A stretch of 64,000 bases of DNA from Cymbidium sinense (taxonomy: Eukaryota; Streptophyta; Magnoliopsida; Asparagales; Orchidaceae): positions 310,001 to 374,000 of the forward strand of contig JAKCPB010000045.1 in NCBI GenBank assembly GCA_021442155.1, in the 5' to 3' direction. The notes under the pieces are model-generated. The model was not told the origin of the DNA, made no database searches, and worked only from the letters and a program-made list of their open reading frames with translations. Made by a program: the position numbers and the translations under genes. Shown piece after piece: positions 12,054-24,855 of this stretch (the first letter of the stretch is position 1; every line of letters starts with the position of its first letter).

Positions 12054-12806
12054 TTATTCGCTCTGGATGTGCATGCACTGACTAACTCTGATATTTGATG
12101 TCGGAGGAATCCAGCACCTCTTTTTTTTCTGACCTCTCGGAGCTAGAGCTGATGAACGCCTAGAATGACTAGATTCGGTGTGAGAATCTGTGGCATGTAA
12201 TAATTCATTGTCTGAATCATTTGAATTAGACCTTTGCTCAGAATAATTTTGTTCTTGCACAATGTCGTCAGCTTCTTGATTTGGTGTCCAAGAATGGACA
12301 CTTGTGGCAACCACACCACTGAACATGAGATTTAATTTCTCTTCAATTTTAGGGTCTAAGCCGCAATATTTAAATTTCTTCGTATTTGGTAATATCTGCA
12401 AGTACACATGCAATTATGTTCAGATGTTATGTTCATATGAACTCTTTGTGGAGTTATTAGAATGGACAAGTATGTATAAGAAATTTACCAGTATTTTTTC
12501 TCGCCACTAATCGTCTGATGCGCCAATCGTCTTCTTTGTCGGATCTCATCCCAAACCAGTTGATCCTTGTTTTAACTCTTTCCACAATTTTCAATCCTTC
12601 TTCAACTGATCCCATTTATTTTTAAGTTGTGTCATGTTGTACTCCCTTCCAGTTTTCTCCTTAAAATTTTGGTTAAATTATTCCAACCCTCTTTATTAAA
12701 ATAGGTTGGCCTATTACCCAAGTCTATCTCCTTCTGACAAAGATCACAAAATATTATTTTCACATCTCTCCCAAGTATCTTTACTACCTTCCCTTGGGTT
12801 TCTCAT
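12054..12806 (-). pseudogene. Harbinger ORF1: Myb/SANT-like DNA-binding protein, broken
   Basis: This accompanies the transposase and in Harbinger elements helps it bind the element ends. Minus-strand start at 12806 (MRNPREGSKDTW). The Myb/SANT-like domain reads FCDLCQKEIDLGNRPTYF, NKEGWNNLTKIL, then, after a frame change, REYNMTQLKNKWDQLKKD and LWKELK. A 93-bp GT-AG intron fits at 12396-12488. The second exon (12395 down to 12054) gives KKFKYCGLDPKIEEKLNLMF and a Ser/Asp-rich acidic tail ending in a basic RGQKKKR stretch. Two Trp codons in exon 1 are now stops, so the protein is no longer made intact. Confidence 0.78.
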
Positions 12807-13898
12807 TTTAAGCTCCTATCATTATTACACAAGCGATGAAACCCAGATGAATCAAACAACAGAGGATTGCAATTATTTAATTTGGTTAGGTAATACTAAA
12901 CATATAACATAACTTATAGCGAATAAAGCATGAATTCTTTAAAACCTGATCAACATCATATTGCATGTGTACTAAGTAAATGCAATTTTTATCGAATTGT
13001 AATGTGTGCCGTAACAAGGTATCTTAGTTATTGTTCATAATATTTTTTCAAGTTCCTAATTTCTTATCATATAGCTATCACGAAAATATGAAACAATACA
13101 TATTTTGACTCAAAATAAGATTCTAGATTTGATGAAAGTAAAATCAAAACTTGAGATAAACCATGTAGAAAGATACGACGTACTAAATCTTGAATTTGAT
13201 TATTCTTATTTAATGTTTAATACTTAATTAAATCAAATCATTCGAACATGCCTTTATGTAGTAAAAGGAAGCAAATATGAATCATATAATAAACTAAAGA
13301 GAAACTGAAAGAAAAGCCACATTGTAACAACAAACTCTTATAATAAACAACAAAGACTCTCTAAAATAAAGGAACCACTTTTTATCCATCTATAATGACC
13401 ACAAAATAAGAAAATGAATAACAGTAGTAATATGCCTTTAAGGATGAGACCTTGGAGATAAGAGAGATTGATAGGTTCTTTGATATCAATAGGGATGGAG
13501 ATCATTAACTTAGTACTGAATTCATGAATAAAACTATTTAATTTGTGTAAATTACAACACTAATTATGAATAGAAACTTTCATTGATGAGGTTGAATAGA
13601 CGCTCAAAATAGAGTTAATCAAATAAATACCTAACCAATCACACCGTTAAAAAAAGAGGTGGTCTTACCAATGCCACATTAAACTATGTAATCAACATCA
13701 TATTGCATGTGTACTAAGTGAATGCAATTTTTATCAAAGTATAATGTGTGTTGTAATAATGTATCTTAGTTATTGTTCATAATATTTTTTTAAGTTGATG
13801 TAAGAATCAAAATCAAAAGCAAGGCTAAACAGCTTGATCAGGATGAATTTTTATTTTAAACTTGTTTAGGATAAGTCTACATTAGAGTCATAAATTCT

Positions 13899-15745
13899 AA
13901 CAACAACAACAACAAGCCTTAATCCCACTAGGTGGGGTCGGCTACATGAATCCTTCGTCTCCATTGTGTCCTATTATGTGTCAAATTCTCATTTAATTCA
14001 AGTATCTTATGATCATTTTTATACATCTTAATGAAGTCTTTTTAGGTCCTCTACCTTTCTTAACATAAAGCAAATCTAATGCATCTACTCTCCTGTCATC
14101 ATGGACGACGCTTTATGTGGCCAAACCATCTAAGCGACTCTCCCTAATCTTATCTACCACCTGGAGCTACTCCAACTTTTTCCCGAACATACTCATTTTG
14201 CATTCTATCTCTAGGGTAAAACTCATCCACTGAGCATCCTCATCTCTCTTAACTTAGTCTTATGTTTCTCTTTTGGCCAACATTCATAATAAGTCATTGC
14301 ATCTTACCACCATCTTATAAAGTTTTTTTCTTAAGTTTAAGTGGAACTTTTCTATCACATAGGCGGATCATTCCCACTTCAACCATCCAACTTGAATTCT
14401 ACTAATAACATCTCCATCTATTTCACCATCATTTTGAACAATAAATATCTCAATCGCTCACTCTTATTAATGACTTGATCACCTAAAGTCACAAAACTTC
14501 TACTAAAATTACACTCCATATATTCGCTTTAGATCTACTTAAACATCTTTAGACTCTAAAGTTGACCTCCATAATTCAAGTTTCTATTGGACTCCTCTCT
14601 AGTCTTATCAACAAGAAGAATGTCATCGAAAAGCATACACCAAGGTACATCTTCTTGTAAATGCCTCGTAAGAACATCCATAAGTAAAGTAAAAGATAAG
14701 GGCTTAATGTTGATCCTTGATGTAATCCAACCAAATAGGAAAATATTTTGTCAATCCTCCTTTGTGTTTGGACACAAGTAGCAGTATACATATTCTTAAT
14801 GACTTGAATATAACCAATATTAACTTATTTCGTTGAACTCTCCAAAGAACATCTCGTGAGACTTTATCATAAGCTTTCTCTAAATCAATAAATATCATAT
14901 GTAGATCCTTCTTATTTTCTCTATGCTTCTCCATCAAAAACAAATGTATTGTATACATCCATAGATCTACCGGCATGAAACCAAGCATTGTGAAACTTAC
15001 GTATCACATTGTAACCTATGCTAATTACTTTCTCCCATAATTTTAATGTATGGCACATTAACTTAATTCTCTATAATTTGCACACTCTTGTGCATCACCT
15101 TTATTCTTAAATATAGAAACCAACAAACTCTTTCTCCACTCATCGACATCTTTTAGTCTTTAAAATAACATTAAAAGATTGTAAGCAAGAAATTTCTTGA
15201 TCTCCTAAACATTTCCACACTTCTATTGGAATATTATCCGGTCCTCTCTTTCCACATTTCATTTAATTTAAAGCTTCATTAATTTCAGATTTACTAATCT
15301 GACGATAAAATGAAATTCTCTATTTTGTTTAGTATTAAGGTTGCTAAAATCAATCGTCTTTCGGATCCTTCATTGAAAAGTTTATTAAAATCATCATTCT
15401 TTTTATCTTTTAAGAAAAACTTTATTATTTTCATCCTTAATCTCACTCCATTATGTCTTTACTTCTTATCTCTCTTAACTTATACATACATCTTTCACCT
15501 TCTTTGGTATGTCATTGTATAAATCACTAAAGTAAATTTTTTTTCGTCATATATTCTTTCTTAGAATCTCTACTATTTTATATCTTTCCCAATTCTAGTT
15601 TTACATCTAAACCAAGTTTTATAAATCTTCTTATTTCTTATCTTTTCTTTGCTTCGACTCCCTATTCTTATTAAAAGCTTTTCTTTTGATTCAAGCCTTT
15701 GTCTTTTCTTCTTAATTTCACGATATTTTTTTCGTTACTTATGAA
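13899..15745 (-). mobile_element. RTE-type LINE, 5'-truncated (copy C)
   Basis: The 3' end is intact: on the plus strand it starts with a CAA repeat at 13899, followed by AAGCCTTAATCCCACTAGG, the standard RTE tail in plants. The minus strand then encodes reverse transcriptase pieces: PWCMLFDDIL-like near 14620, [20 protein letters not shown] near 14880-14930, and ERVI near 15030. Many short deletions break the frame. The element is truncated near 15745, before the endonuclease. It lies within the second A-B block of the Harbinger element. Confidence 0.88.
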
Positions 15746-16920
15746 TATCCCAAACTCTAAATTAAAATAAATTTTGTTATAACTATCTTTTAATTTAAAT
15801 TTACATAGTTTGTTACCTGTAGATAGTGTTTTTTATTCAACGGATTTTATTCAGGATTGGATAAAGGTTTATCCCTGCTGTAACTTATAAATAAAATCAA
15901 ATTTCAATATTAAAATTCTACTCCAATTCCCCAAAATCCTCTCTATCTCTTCTACCTCTTTTCCTCCAACCATCCACCCTAATTCCCTCTCAAAACTGCT
16001 GGCCAGTAGTCCCTAATTAAACCTCCTATAGGTCTCCAACCCACATGTCAGCCTTCTCAGCCTTTTTTACTATGGTCAACAATCAAGAAACTTACATTGA
16101 AGTCACAGACAGCTGCAGTGCTGTTGTTGTGCATGCAAAAAATCATAAAAAATACTCTAGATTATTGAATTTAATATCACAAACTTAAGTACAGTAAGTG
16201 CCTTGTTATAGAGTGCAGGAAATAATTCCAAGTGGCTATTTATAGTAAATTAGAGGAAAAAAAACACCAGAGCAGTCATGTCCGGCACAAGGAGATAGAG
16301 TTTGCTGTTGTAACAAATTAGAGAGCTTCACGTTTACGAGAAGAAAGGGAGGGGAATAGAGAAAAAATGTCTCCTTAAACAAATAGAAGACAACAAGGTA
16401 TATCTCTAAGTTAATCCTTAAAGAACTAAAGCTTTTAAAAAAAATTACCATCCCTTTTGCTCTGGCTTCTTAATGTAGACTTCCATCATAATGACTACAG
16501 AGTAGCATTCGATCAAGCATACAAATATAGTGCTCCATACACTCATTGCACAGTCACCATTCCATAATAATGATTATAATGGAAAAATATTGTGCAGTTC
16601 CATTTAAATGAAATTCTGTCTCTCCAGACTACATCAAAACTTTTGCTAAAAGCTCCAAACACAAAAGTGTGGTGTTGCGCAAAAGCACATAGTAGAGTGG
16701 CTAAGCTTATCATCTCTCATAGAGCACCAAATGCTCAAAGCAGAAATTGAAATAGAAAAATTCTTAGTGAAGCATCAAATAAGTCGTGGATATACTTTAC
16801 TGCCAGACAATTTGAAAAAATTTGAAAGCAATATTGTTCATAGTGAAGATGTTATTAGACATTTTTTAAACTAAACTTTTCATAAGAAGAAAGCTTAAAT
16901 AAAATTTTATTCTAATCATA
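15746..16920. other. Harbinger interior without recognised coding
   Basis: AT-rich sequence with a pyrimidine-rich patch at about 15920-16000. I see no gene, terminal repeat or tandem array. It may be 5' leader or intron sequence of the transposon genes, which read away from here on the minus strand. Confidence 0.35.
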
Positions 16921-17110
16921 GATATCAATAGGGATGGAGATCATTAATAGTACTGAATTCATGAATAAAACTATTTAATTTGTGTAAATTACAACACTAA
17001 TTATGAATAGAATAAAAACTTTCATAGATGAGGTTGAATAGACGCTCAAAATAGAGTTAATCAAATAAATACCTAACCAATCACACCGTTAAAAAAAGTG
17101 GTCTTACCAA

Positions 17111-17570
17111 CTTGAAAAACCTTAGATCCGCATAATATAGATCTACTAAAAACCATGCAGGCAAAGATTGCAGTTCGTAGCTGCCAGTAGGAATCTACTA
17201 AAAACCTTACGAAAGACGATGCTTACCTCCATGTAGCGAATGAAGACAAAAAGAGAGGTCGAAACTAAGTCTAAGCGCACACCTTTGTACTCGATCCGTC
17301 GATGCCCTGGTAAAGAGAAGGAGGAGATTGAATTAATATGCCGAGATCTGTAGAGATATAATGCGTCGACCAGAAAAACCCACGGGCACGGGAGAACAGT
17401 TCTTGTCACGGGCGAAGGGGTAGTTTAGATAAACTTATTTTACCCACAGCGGGCCGCTCCCTTAGATCCGCATTGGAGCTTCGCGGCAACTTCCCCAAAT
17501 ATCGCAGAAACAAACGGACGAGCGGTGCGGTTGGTACCACGCCGCGGACGAAAGTGTCTCAAACGGCCCC
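17111..17570. other. Right subterminal region of Harbinger element
   Basis: This leads up to the right terminal repeat at about 17557-17570. The last 150 bases are GC-rich, as at the corresponding (left) end of the element at 29821. It probably includes the transposon promoter, since both transposon genes are read on the minus strand away from this end; that is inference. Confidence 0.4.
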
Positions 17571-17573
17571 TAA

Positions 17574-19900
17574 GTTAAAGAAAAACAGCAAATGTAAATT
17601 TCATGGTAAAGTGAGTTCTCTTTCTCTCAAAATCCTCAAAACTAAACAAACTCTAATTGAAATTTGGGGAGGCTAATACTAAACTCACAAGAGACTCATG
17701 ATAAATTTGAAGTATAGTTATTAAATAAATATGAAACTTGATCTGGAGTTAAGGATAAATCCATATTGGATTTGAAGTCTTTTTATGTAAACAAATCATA
17801 TTTAATGTCAAATGAAGATAAAGATCTCAATCAATACTACAAACGACGGTGGTAAGTCTAAATGTCCAATTCCAAATTGAGAATAAAGTATGCAATAAAT
17901 TTGATAAATTTTCTTATAAAGACAAATTCAAGAAACTCATGATCACTTATGAATGTGGCCTCTAAAAGAACCATTTGGATCTCACATTTAAAATTAAATT
18001 TGAAACATAATAAGATTTGTGATATATTTAAGTGTTTATCTTCAAAACTAATAAGATCCAGATGAAATTCATAAGAGGACTTACACTGAGGACTTACATT
18101 ATATCTAATTCACACAATTGTGAAATTGACATATAGCACATCTAATGGGTAAAAGTCATAAAAAGAGAGATTTAAAGTGAAACTCATAGCACATTTTAAT
18201 TAAGAAGTACGAACAAAGATTTTTGGCCAACATAAGAAGGATTTTTCAACGAACGAATGAGTTATGCTTTAACTTGTATTGAACAAGTTAAAATAGGCAA
18301 ACCAGCTTAAGTGAATCTCACAAAATTTTGATTGTTCATTAATGAGCATGAATCAACTATCCGGTTAGACATTTAACAAATAAGTTTATTTTGAGTGCAA
18401 ATATAAATTTAATTCTGCTCCACAAACGCCACCAAATCTGCAACTCTTTGTACGAACAAATAGAATGCGATTAAATTAAATCCTTCATGAATAATGCAGT
18501 TTCTTTCAATTCAAAAATCAAGGAATTTCATTCTAATTATGATTTTCAAAGTCAATGATTTCATTACATGAAATTATCTATAAGCTATAAACGTCTACAT
18601 GTGCTTAGATATGAAAATTTAGAGTGCAAATTTTAATGTTTGAAAAAGCTGTGCAGACTAAGTTAAGATTAAATAAATATGAAGTTAATCTCATAATTTA
18701 AAAATAAAATTACCTAAATTACTAAATACACGCATGGGCCCTGACACTACGTTGAATGCTTAAACTTAGGCGACGACGCTACGGCCGCTTCCTGGGCCTG
18801 CGACCGGATCCAGGTTAACAAAATCTAAAAATCCAATAATAATATTATAAGAATATCAATTTATTAAAAAATTTGAGAAGTTAATTATATGACAAGAGAT
18901 TCCGATCCTCATTATTAAACTAATAAATGACAAGATCTAAAATAATAAATTAAATGATCAAACAATACATCCACCCCGGATGATGTTGAAATAAAGATTT
19001 CAACGGAGGAGATAGCTACCATCAAAATGCTTGCAGTTCTCAAATCAATTAATCAAAATCAAGTGTCAATACAAATATAAAAATCAGATAAATTATTAAG
19101 TGTTAAATGCTTAAATAAAATTCAATCTTTCAAGAACTTAAAGCTGAAACTCAATCCACTTTCCATAATAGTTTGTTGAAGGTGAAAAATTAATAAAACT
19201 CTAGCTCACAAAAGAGTTAATGTCAAATCAAATGTATTTTATACCACTCAATCAATCTCACGCTAAGAAAGACGTAGTCAGGTCCTTTACGTTTTCGTTT
19301 AATACGCCCACATACGTAGCATTTATCGATTCGACGGTGCCAAATGATATCATTATATTACGATTACGATCAGAATGTGATGCTCCCAAATGGCTCAGGC
19401 TTGAGATGTGAATTATAGACAGATAGATAAAAAAAGCCATAGTTAGAAGACTTAATTTGTCTCTGACAAACACCACCCCGCCTAAGGATTTCTTGACGAC
19501 GAACCCATGTTGATAAGGATCTTCGGTCCGGGTCGACTACCTCTAACTAAATAGACCGGACAAATGGATGACGGATGGGATCGACGCTGATCGCTCCCCA
19601 ACCATCCGCTTTAAGTTAAATATGATGAATTTCATAAATCTAAATTCCAAAATTTCACATGCTACTACTATACGCTACGCATTCAACGATCTAACGACTA
19701 GCCTTAATCAAAAGTTCTCTCCCAGCATTGGAAGGTGTAATTAACTATAGGTGTCTTCGCCTATAGGAAACCTGTAACCAGATCTAAAATCCTCACCAAA
19801 TGAGGACGAAATCTTTGGGTAGTGTCTTATCTACTATTTCATCTGCCTTCTGAAAATTTTACCGACATTAAATCACTCTCTTCAATGAGAGGAAGCTAAT
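17574..19900. repeat. Unclassified repeat 'family X', copy 1
   Basis: The part from about 18700 to 19895 matches 36830-37905 in the same orientation, through anchors such as GCATGGGCCCTGACACTACG-like sequence, GTTAACAAAA(C/T)CTAAAA, ACAAACACCACCCC, and CCTCACCAAATGAGGA. Only one copy of the core unit (GTTAACAAAA at 18813) is present here, against six in copy 2. No frame longer than about 70 residues occurs and no transposon protein is recognised. The first 1.1 kb (17574-18700) is similar in base composition but I could not align it. Confidence 0.6.
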
Positions 19901-21974
19901 TAGACTTTGTGTGCTCAGCCAAATTTGAAAAGTCAAGATTAGTTGGACTAGAGCATTTTGGAAATCTTCCTAGGTTTTTTAATAATAAGACAAATAAGAG
20001 TCCAAGCATATAAAATAATGTCTTAAATATCTCCATATCATTTATTTGAACTTTTGCACATTTCTCTATATTTTAATTGCATCATTTTTTTAATTATTCT
20101 TGGAATTATTATTTTTGGATAATTTGAGTATTTGTATGAGGTAGGTCTTATCCATTGCTTGTTAAAGTGAGTTAAGCTTATTTAACACTTCATTAAGCTA
20201 TTTCCATGCTTAGATCAATTCCTTATCCAAAAAATTTAGCATGAGAATTAAATTAGTCGTTTATTATCCAATTTATTTATTTTCTCTCTCCTATCAATAA
20301 TTCTTCTTACATCTATTGCTTGGCCAAATGTCCCATTGTAAATTTGTGAAAATTATTGTATTTAATGTCATTATTTTTCATATTATTTATTGAATTTTTA
20401 AATTTCTATGTTCTTGTATTTTGAAATTGAGAATTTTTGAGTTTAAAATTATATTTTGCTATGATATATTTCTCAAAATATTTTATTTGATTATATCATG
20501 TTGTGGCCTACCCCTTAGTATTTTAAATTCATTATATTTGAATTTATTTGAATTGATTTCAGTTGATTCAAATTAAAATTCAAATTAACCTTGAATTAAT
20601 TATATTTCTTTTTTTAATTCCCTTTTTGGAATTAATGTAGCCGGCCCCTTAATATATTTTTAAATTGACTTAAATTATGTAATTAAGTTCAAAATTCTTC
20701 TTAAATTGATTCGCCACGATTTATAGCTATTAATTTCATTAATTTGAATTTATCCCATCTTGGAAAGCCTTGGCCGAAATTCCCTTAATGATTTTATCTC
20801 GATTTATTTTATTTTGGTTTATTCCGTTGGCTTTCCATTAAATTAATTAATAAATCTTTTATATATTGCATTAACTCATGATTGAGTTCCCATATGTAAA
20901 GCTTTGGACATTCCTCATTATTCAAAATTCTTAGATATATTTTAATTGAACCATTTTGAACTCCTTTATTTGACTTGTGATCAATTAAGTTTATTGATTC
21001 ACTCTTGCTTTGGCCGGATACATTAAGCCTAGCTTGATGAAATTCAAATTCTAAGCATGTGCTGAATGAATTGAAATCAAATTCCTGCTTAAATTAATTT
21101 TTCTCACCTTAACCTTGTCATAGCCGAACCATTCATCTTGAGGGATATTCCTTTTTGGCTCAATGACACTTATGACTTGAATTTATTCAAATATTATTGT
21201 CATTTGATCAATTATTCAAATTTCAAAATCATATCATAATAATTTCCCTCTTCGCTTGGCTTGGATGAAACCTACATGTGTTGGTTGATTATTGTGACAT
21301 GCTATCTAATCTACATCTCTCCTCTTCTCCCATATTTGACGAACCACCAACAACCACATTTGAATTTGATTTAATTCAAATCAGATTTGAATTCAAAAAA
21401 TCAAATTCATTCCTAAATAGTTTCCCTCTCAATTCTTCTCTCTCCTCTTCTTCATGCCTTGGCCGAATTTCTTAAGTTCTAAGTTTATAAATAGAAGTCT
21501 TACCCCTACTTTATTGCTTCTTGCTTCTCTCTAATCAGGCTGAACCTTTGCTAGTTGATTATTTGAAGTTCTTCTTAAGTTTAATGTGTTAAAGCTATCT
21601 TCTCTCCATTGTTCTCACCTTGGCCGAAACCTTGATTGAGATTTTGCTTGAAGCAAAGTGCAGAAGTTCTTGGTCTTTGTTTGCTTCCTCTTTGGACGGC
21701 ACCTTGCTTGAAGATTTTTTGAAAGTTAGGTACTTGAGATCATCTCTTCTCCTTTCTTCCTTAACAACTTTCAAGTGGAGATTCTCTTCAACATCTTTCA
21801 AGTCTCGTTCAAGCTTTGAAAAGTTCATATGTAAGAGTTTTTATTTCATTTCAATTTTTTTTGAATCATTGATTTTATTTGGATGAAAAGATACGTGCAT
21901 TTTATGGTTAAACTTTTTCTCTAATTCTCTTTTCATTCTCTTTTAAGTAAATTGAAAAGTTCCTTTTTGGATTG
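19901..21974. other. AT-rich DNA with recurring GGCC(G/A)A motif
   Basis: No gene is supported. A motif close to CCTTGGCCGAAATTCCCTTA recurs in one orientation near 20330, 20502, 20638, 20769, 21011, 21122, 21463 and 21618, at irregular spacings of about 110-210 bases. This suggests a very old tandem array or LTR. A TATA-like TTATAAATAG lies at about 21485 and is followed by pyrimidine-rich sequence. Short complementary frames at 21595-21886 look like chance. Confidence 0.4.
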
Positions 21975-24855
21975 ATTGAATTCAAGTTATCTTCAACACT
22001 ACCATTGCCGGTCCCAAGTCCGGATGCAAAAAGTGGAGGGTTAGGTTAATACCAAAGATAAAATTTGTCGAAATAATCATGACATGAATCCTTTAAATCA
22101 TTGTTAATGCGTATGCCCCCTGAAGCGACGCCAGTATGGCTTGAATACTGAAAAATAAAAAAGCAAAAGATCTGACCCCAGCATTAAATAAGCAAGGTTC
22201 CCCACATTATACAGATCACAAAGAAGTTAGTCCATGAAACTAATTAGGATTGAATATAGGTACTCTTACAGGTAAATTAATGGAATTAATAGATATTATG
22301 GTTCATAGAAAGATAAATATTTTATGTGAAACTAAATGGGTGAGAAGGCCGAGAGATTGATAGTTTAGGTTTTAAATTTTGATTCGGTAAAAAGTAGAAA
22401 TGGTGTAGTGTGATTATGATAAAAGTTTGAAGGATAATGTTATAAGATTAATAGATGAGATAGAATTATACTTTAAAGATTATCATGATACAAGATTATC
22501 AATGTTATAAGTGTCTACGCCCCCCAAGTAGGTTTGGGTAGTGAAAGAAAAATTTTGGAATGAATTAAAGGATTAATACAAAAGATACTCTTGAAGAAAA
22601 GTATTATTGGGGAGATTTAAATGACACGTTGGTAGAGTGGTAGAAGATTTTAAAAGTATTCGTTATGGATTTGGAGCGACTAACGAAGATGGTGACTATA
22701 TTAGATTTTCCTTATTTTACGATTTAGAATTAATACTTTATTTAAGAAAGAGATGAACATATTATTACTTATAAAATGGATCTAAGAAACAAAGACGATT
22801 GATTATTTTCCGATAAAAAAATAGATCGCTTTAGATCAGAAAGATCAGAAGGCCATTCCAAGTGAAATTTTAAGCATCCAACATCTATTATTAGTTTTAG
22901 ATTTTAAGATGAAAGGTTATAAGAGAGAAAAATAAACTAAATTATTTCTGTGATGGGATTACACTTAAAAAACACAAAATAAAAATATTTTAAGTACAAG
23001 AAAAATTAGAATTTGGGATGTTCATAGGAATAACGTTATGTCTGAAAAATATCAAGTGAAATTAAGAAAGCTAAAAGATGCTTGGAGAATCAAAGGAAGC
23101 TTTAATAAGAATAGGTGGTCGAGCAAAAAGATAAGAAATAAGAATATTGTTATATAAACTTGGTTTAATGTAAAATTGGAGAATTGAGAAAGATATAAAG
23201 TACCAGAGATTCTAAGAAAGAATATATGATGAAAAAATTTAAATTTTTAGTGATTTATACATGAGATACCAAAAGATGCTGAAAGATGAGATATAAGTAT
23301 AACCAAAGAGATAGAGAAGTAAAAGATAAGCATGAGATAAGATAAAAGAAAATAATAAAGTTTTTCTTAAAAAAGATATTGAAAATAGGATGATAGATTT
23401 TGATAAACTTTTCAATGAAAGATCTAAAAGACGATTGATTTTAGCAACCTTAATACCCTAAACAAAGATAGAATTTCATTTTATCGTCAGATTAGTAATC
23501 AAGGAAGTTTTAAATAAAATGAAATGTGGAAAAGCAATAGACCTGATAATATTCCAATAAGTGTGGAAATGTTTAGAGATCATGGAATTTTTTGGCTTAC
23601 AAATCTTTTAATGTTATTTTAAAGACTAAAAGACGGATGAGTGGAGAAAGAGTTTGTTGGTTCTTATATTTAAGAATAAAGGTGATACAAAGAGTGCAAA
23701 TTATGTTAAGTTAATTTGCCATATATTAAAATTATGGAGTGAGTAATTGAGCAAAGGTTAATGTGATGTGTAAGTTTCTCACAATCGCTTTGGTTTCATG
23801 TCGTAGATCTACTATGGATGTTATACATTTGTTAAGAGGTTTGATGGAGAAGTAGAAAGTAAGAAAGATCTACATATGATATTTATTGATTTAGAAAGCT
23901 TATGATAAAGTCTCAAGAGATGTTCTTTGGAGAGTTCTAGAATAGAAAGGAGTTAATATTGGTTATATTCAAGCCATTAAGGATATGTATACTAGAGTCA
24001 TGTGTCCAAACACAAGGATTGACAAAATATTTTCCTATTTCAGTTGGATTACATCAAGGATCAACATTAAGCCCTTATCTTTTACTTTAGTTATGGATGT
24101 TCTTACGAGGTATTTACAAGAAGATGTACCTTGGTGTATGCTTTTTGATGACATTCTTCTTGTTGATAAGACTAGAGAGAGTCCAATAGAAACTTGAATT
24201 ATGGAGGTCAACTTAGAGTTTAAAGGTTTTCGCTTAAGTAGATCTAAAACTAATATATATGGAGTGTAATTTTAGTTGTAGAAGTTTTAGGAAGTGTTGT
24301 GACTTGGTGATCAAGTCATTAATAATAGTTTATCTGTGATATTTAGTTCTATTGTTCAAAATGATGGTGAAATAGATGGAGATGTTATTAGTAGAATTCA
24401 AGTTGGATGGTTGAAGTATAATGCATATGACCTATTATGTGATAGAAAGTTCCACTTAAACTTAAGGAAAATTTTATAAGATGGTGGTAAGACCGCAATG
24501 ACTTATGGAATGTAAAAAGAGAAAGATAAGACTGTGGTGTACGAGATGAGGATGCTGTGGATGAGTGGCTTTACTCTTAGAGATAGAATGCAAAATGAGT
24601 ATGTTGGGAAAAGTTGAGTAAGGTATATAGACAAGATTAGTGAGACGCCTAGATGGTTTAAAGCCTAAAAGATGAAGAGAGTAGATGCATTAGATATATG
24701 TTAAGAAATGAGTATAGAGAATTGGTAAGAAGATAAAAAACGATCTTAGTATAATTGAATTAAAACAGACACATAATGTGCAAATATCAAAGATTCAGAA
24801 ACATAAAATCATTGATTGGCTTTCTTTTTTTTTCATTATATTGAATTCAAGTTAT
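21975..24855 (+). repeat. Target-site duplication of RTE copy D
   Basis: The 16-base word ATTGAATTCAAGTTAT occurs at 21975-21990 and again at 24840-24855, directly flanking the LINE. It fixes both ends of the insertion. Confidence 0.85.
21991..24839 (+). mobile_element. Near-full-length RTE-type LINE (copy D)
   Basis: At 2849 bp, this is the longest LINE in the window. The 5' end (near CCATTGCCGGTCCCAAG) matches copy A. The endonuclease region (about 22230-22700) and reverse transcriptase region (about 23480-24240) can be followed in broken frames. Readable pieces include FIDLES and [13 protein letters not shown] near 23880-23930, MYTRVMCPNT near 23985, and [18 protein letters not shown] near 24127. 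In the catalytic box the Ala-Asp-Asp is reduced to FDD by a three-base loss. Stops throughout mean it is dead. The usual (TTG)n tail is missing; the 3' end is instead an AT-rich stretch before the target duplication. Confidence 0.88.

Larger units (their letters stand above)
12949..17110. repeat. Duplicated block A-B in the Harbinger interior
   Basis: Segment A (12949-13054) recurs at 13691-13796, and segment B (13482-13671) recurs at 16921-17110, all in the same orientation and with over 90% identity by eye. The order A-B-A'-B' fits a tandem duplication of about 740 bp. The second copy was then spread apart by RTE copy C (13899-15745) and other sequence. No coding function is seen in A or B. 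Confidence 0.75.
6972..17570 (-). mobile_element. PIF/Harbinger DNA transposon (10.6 kb) with nested LINEs
   Basis: The left end reads GGGCCCGTTTGGGG and the right end, on the other strand, GGGGCCGTTTGAGA: imperfect terminal inverted repeats. TAA lies immediately outside each end (6969-6971 and 17571-17573), the 3-bp target duplication typical of PIF/Harbinger. Inside, on the minus strand, are remains of both Harbinger genes, a Myb/SANT-like ORF1 (12054-12806) and a DDE transposase (10322-11612). Two RTE LINEs and one L1 lie inside and account for about 4.8 kb. The left 200 bases match the right end of the element at 29821-32417, reverse-complemented, so the two are related. Confidence 0.78.

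Noticed and set aside
21595..21886. Complementary 77- and 88-residue frames
   Set aside because: The two frames mirror each other across the same bases with no domain; both are probably chance frames within an old repeat.
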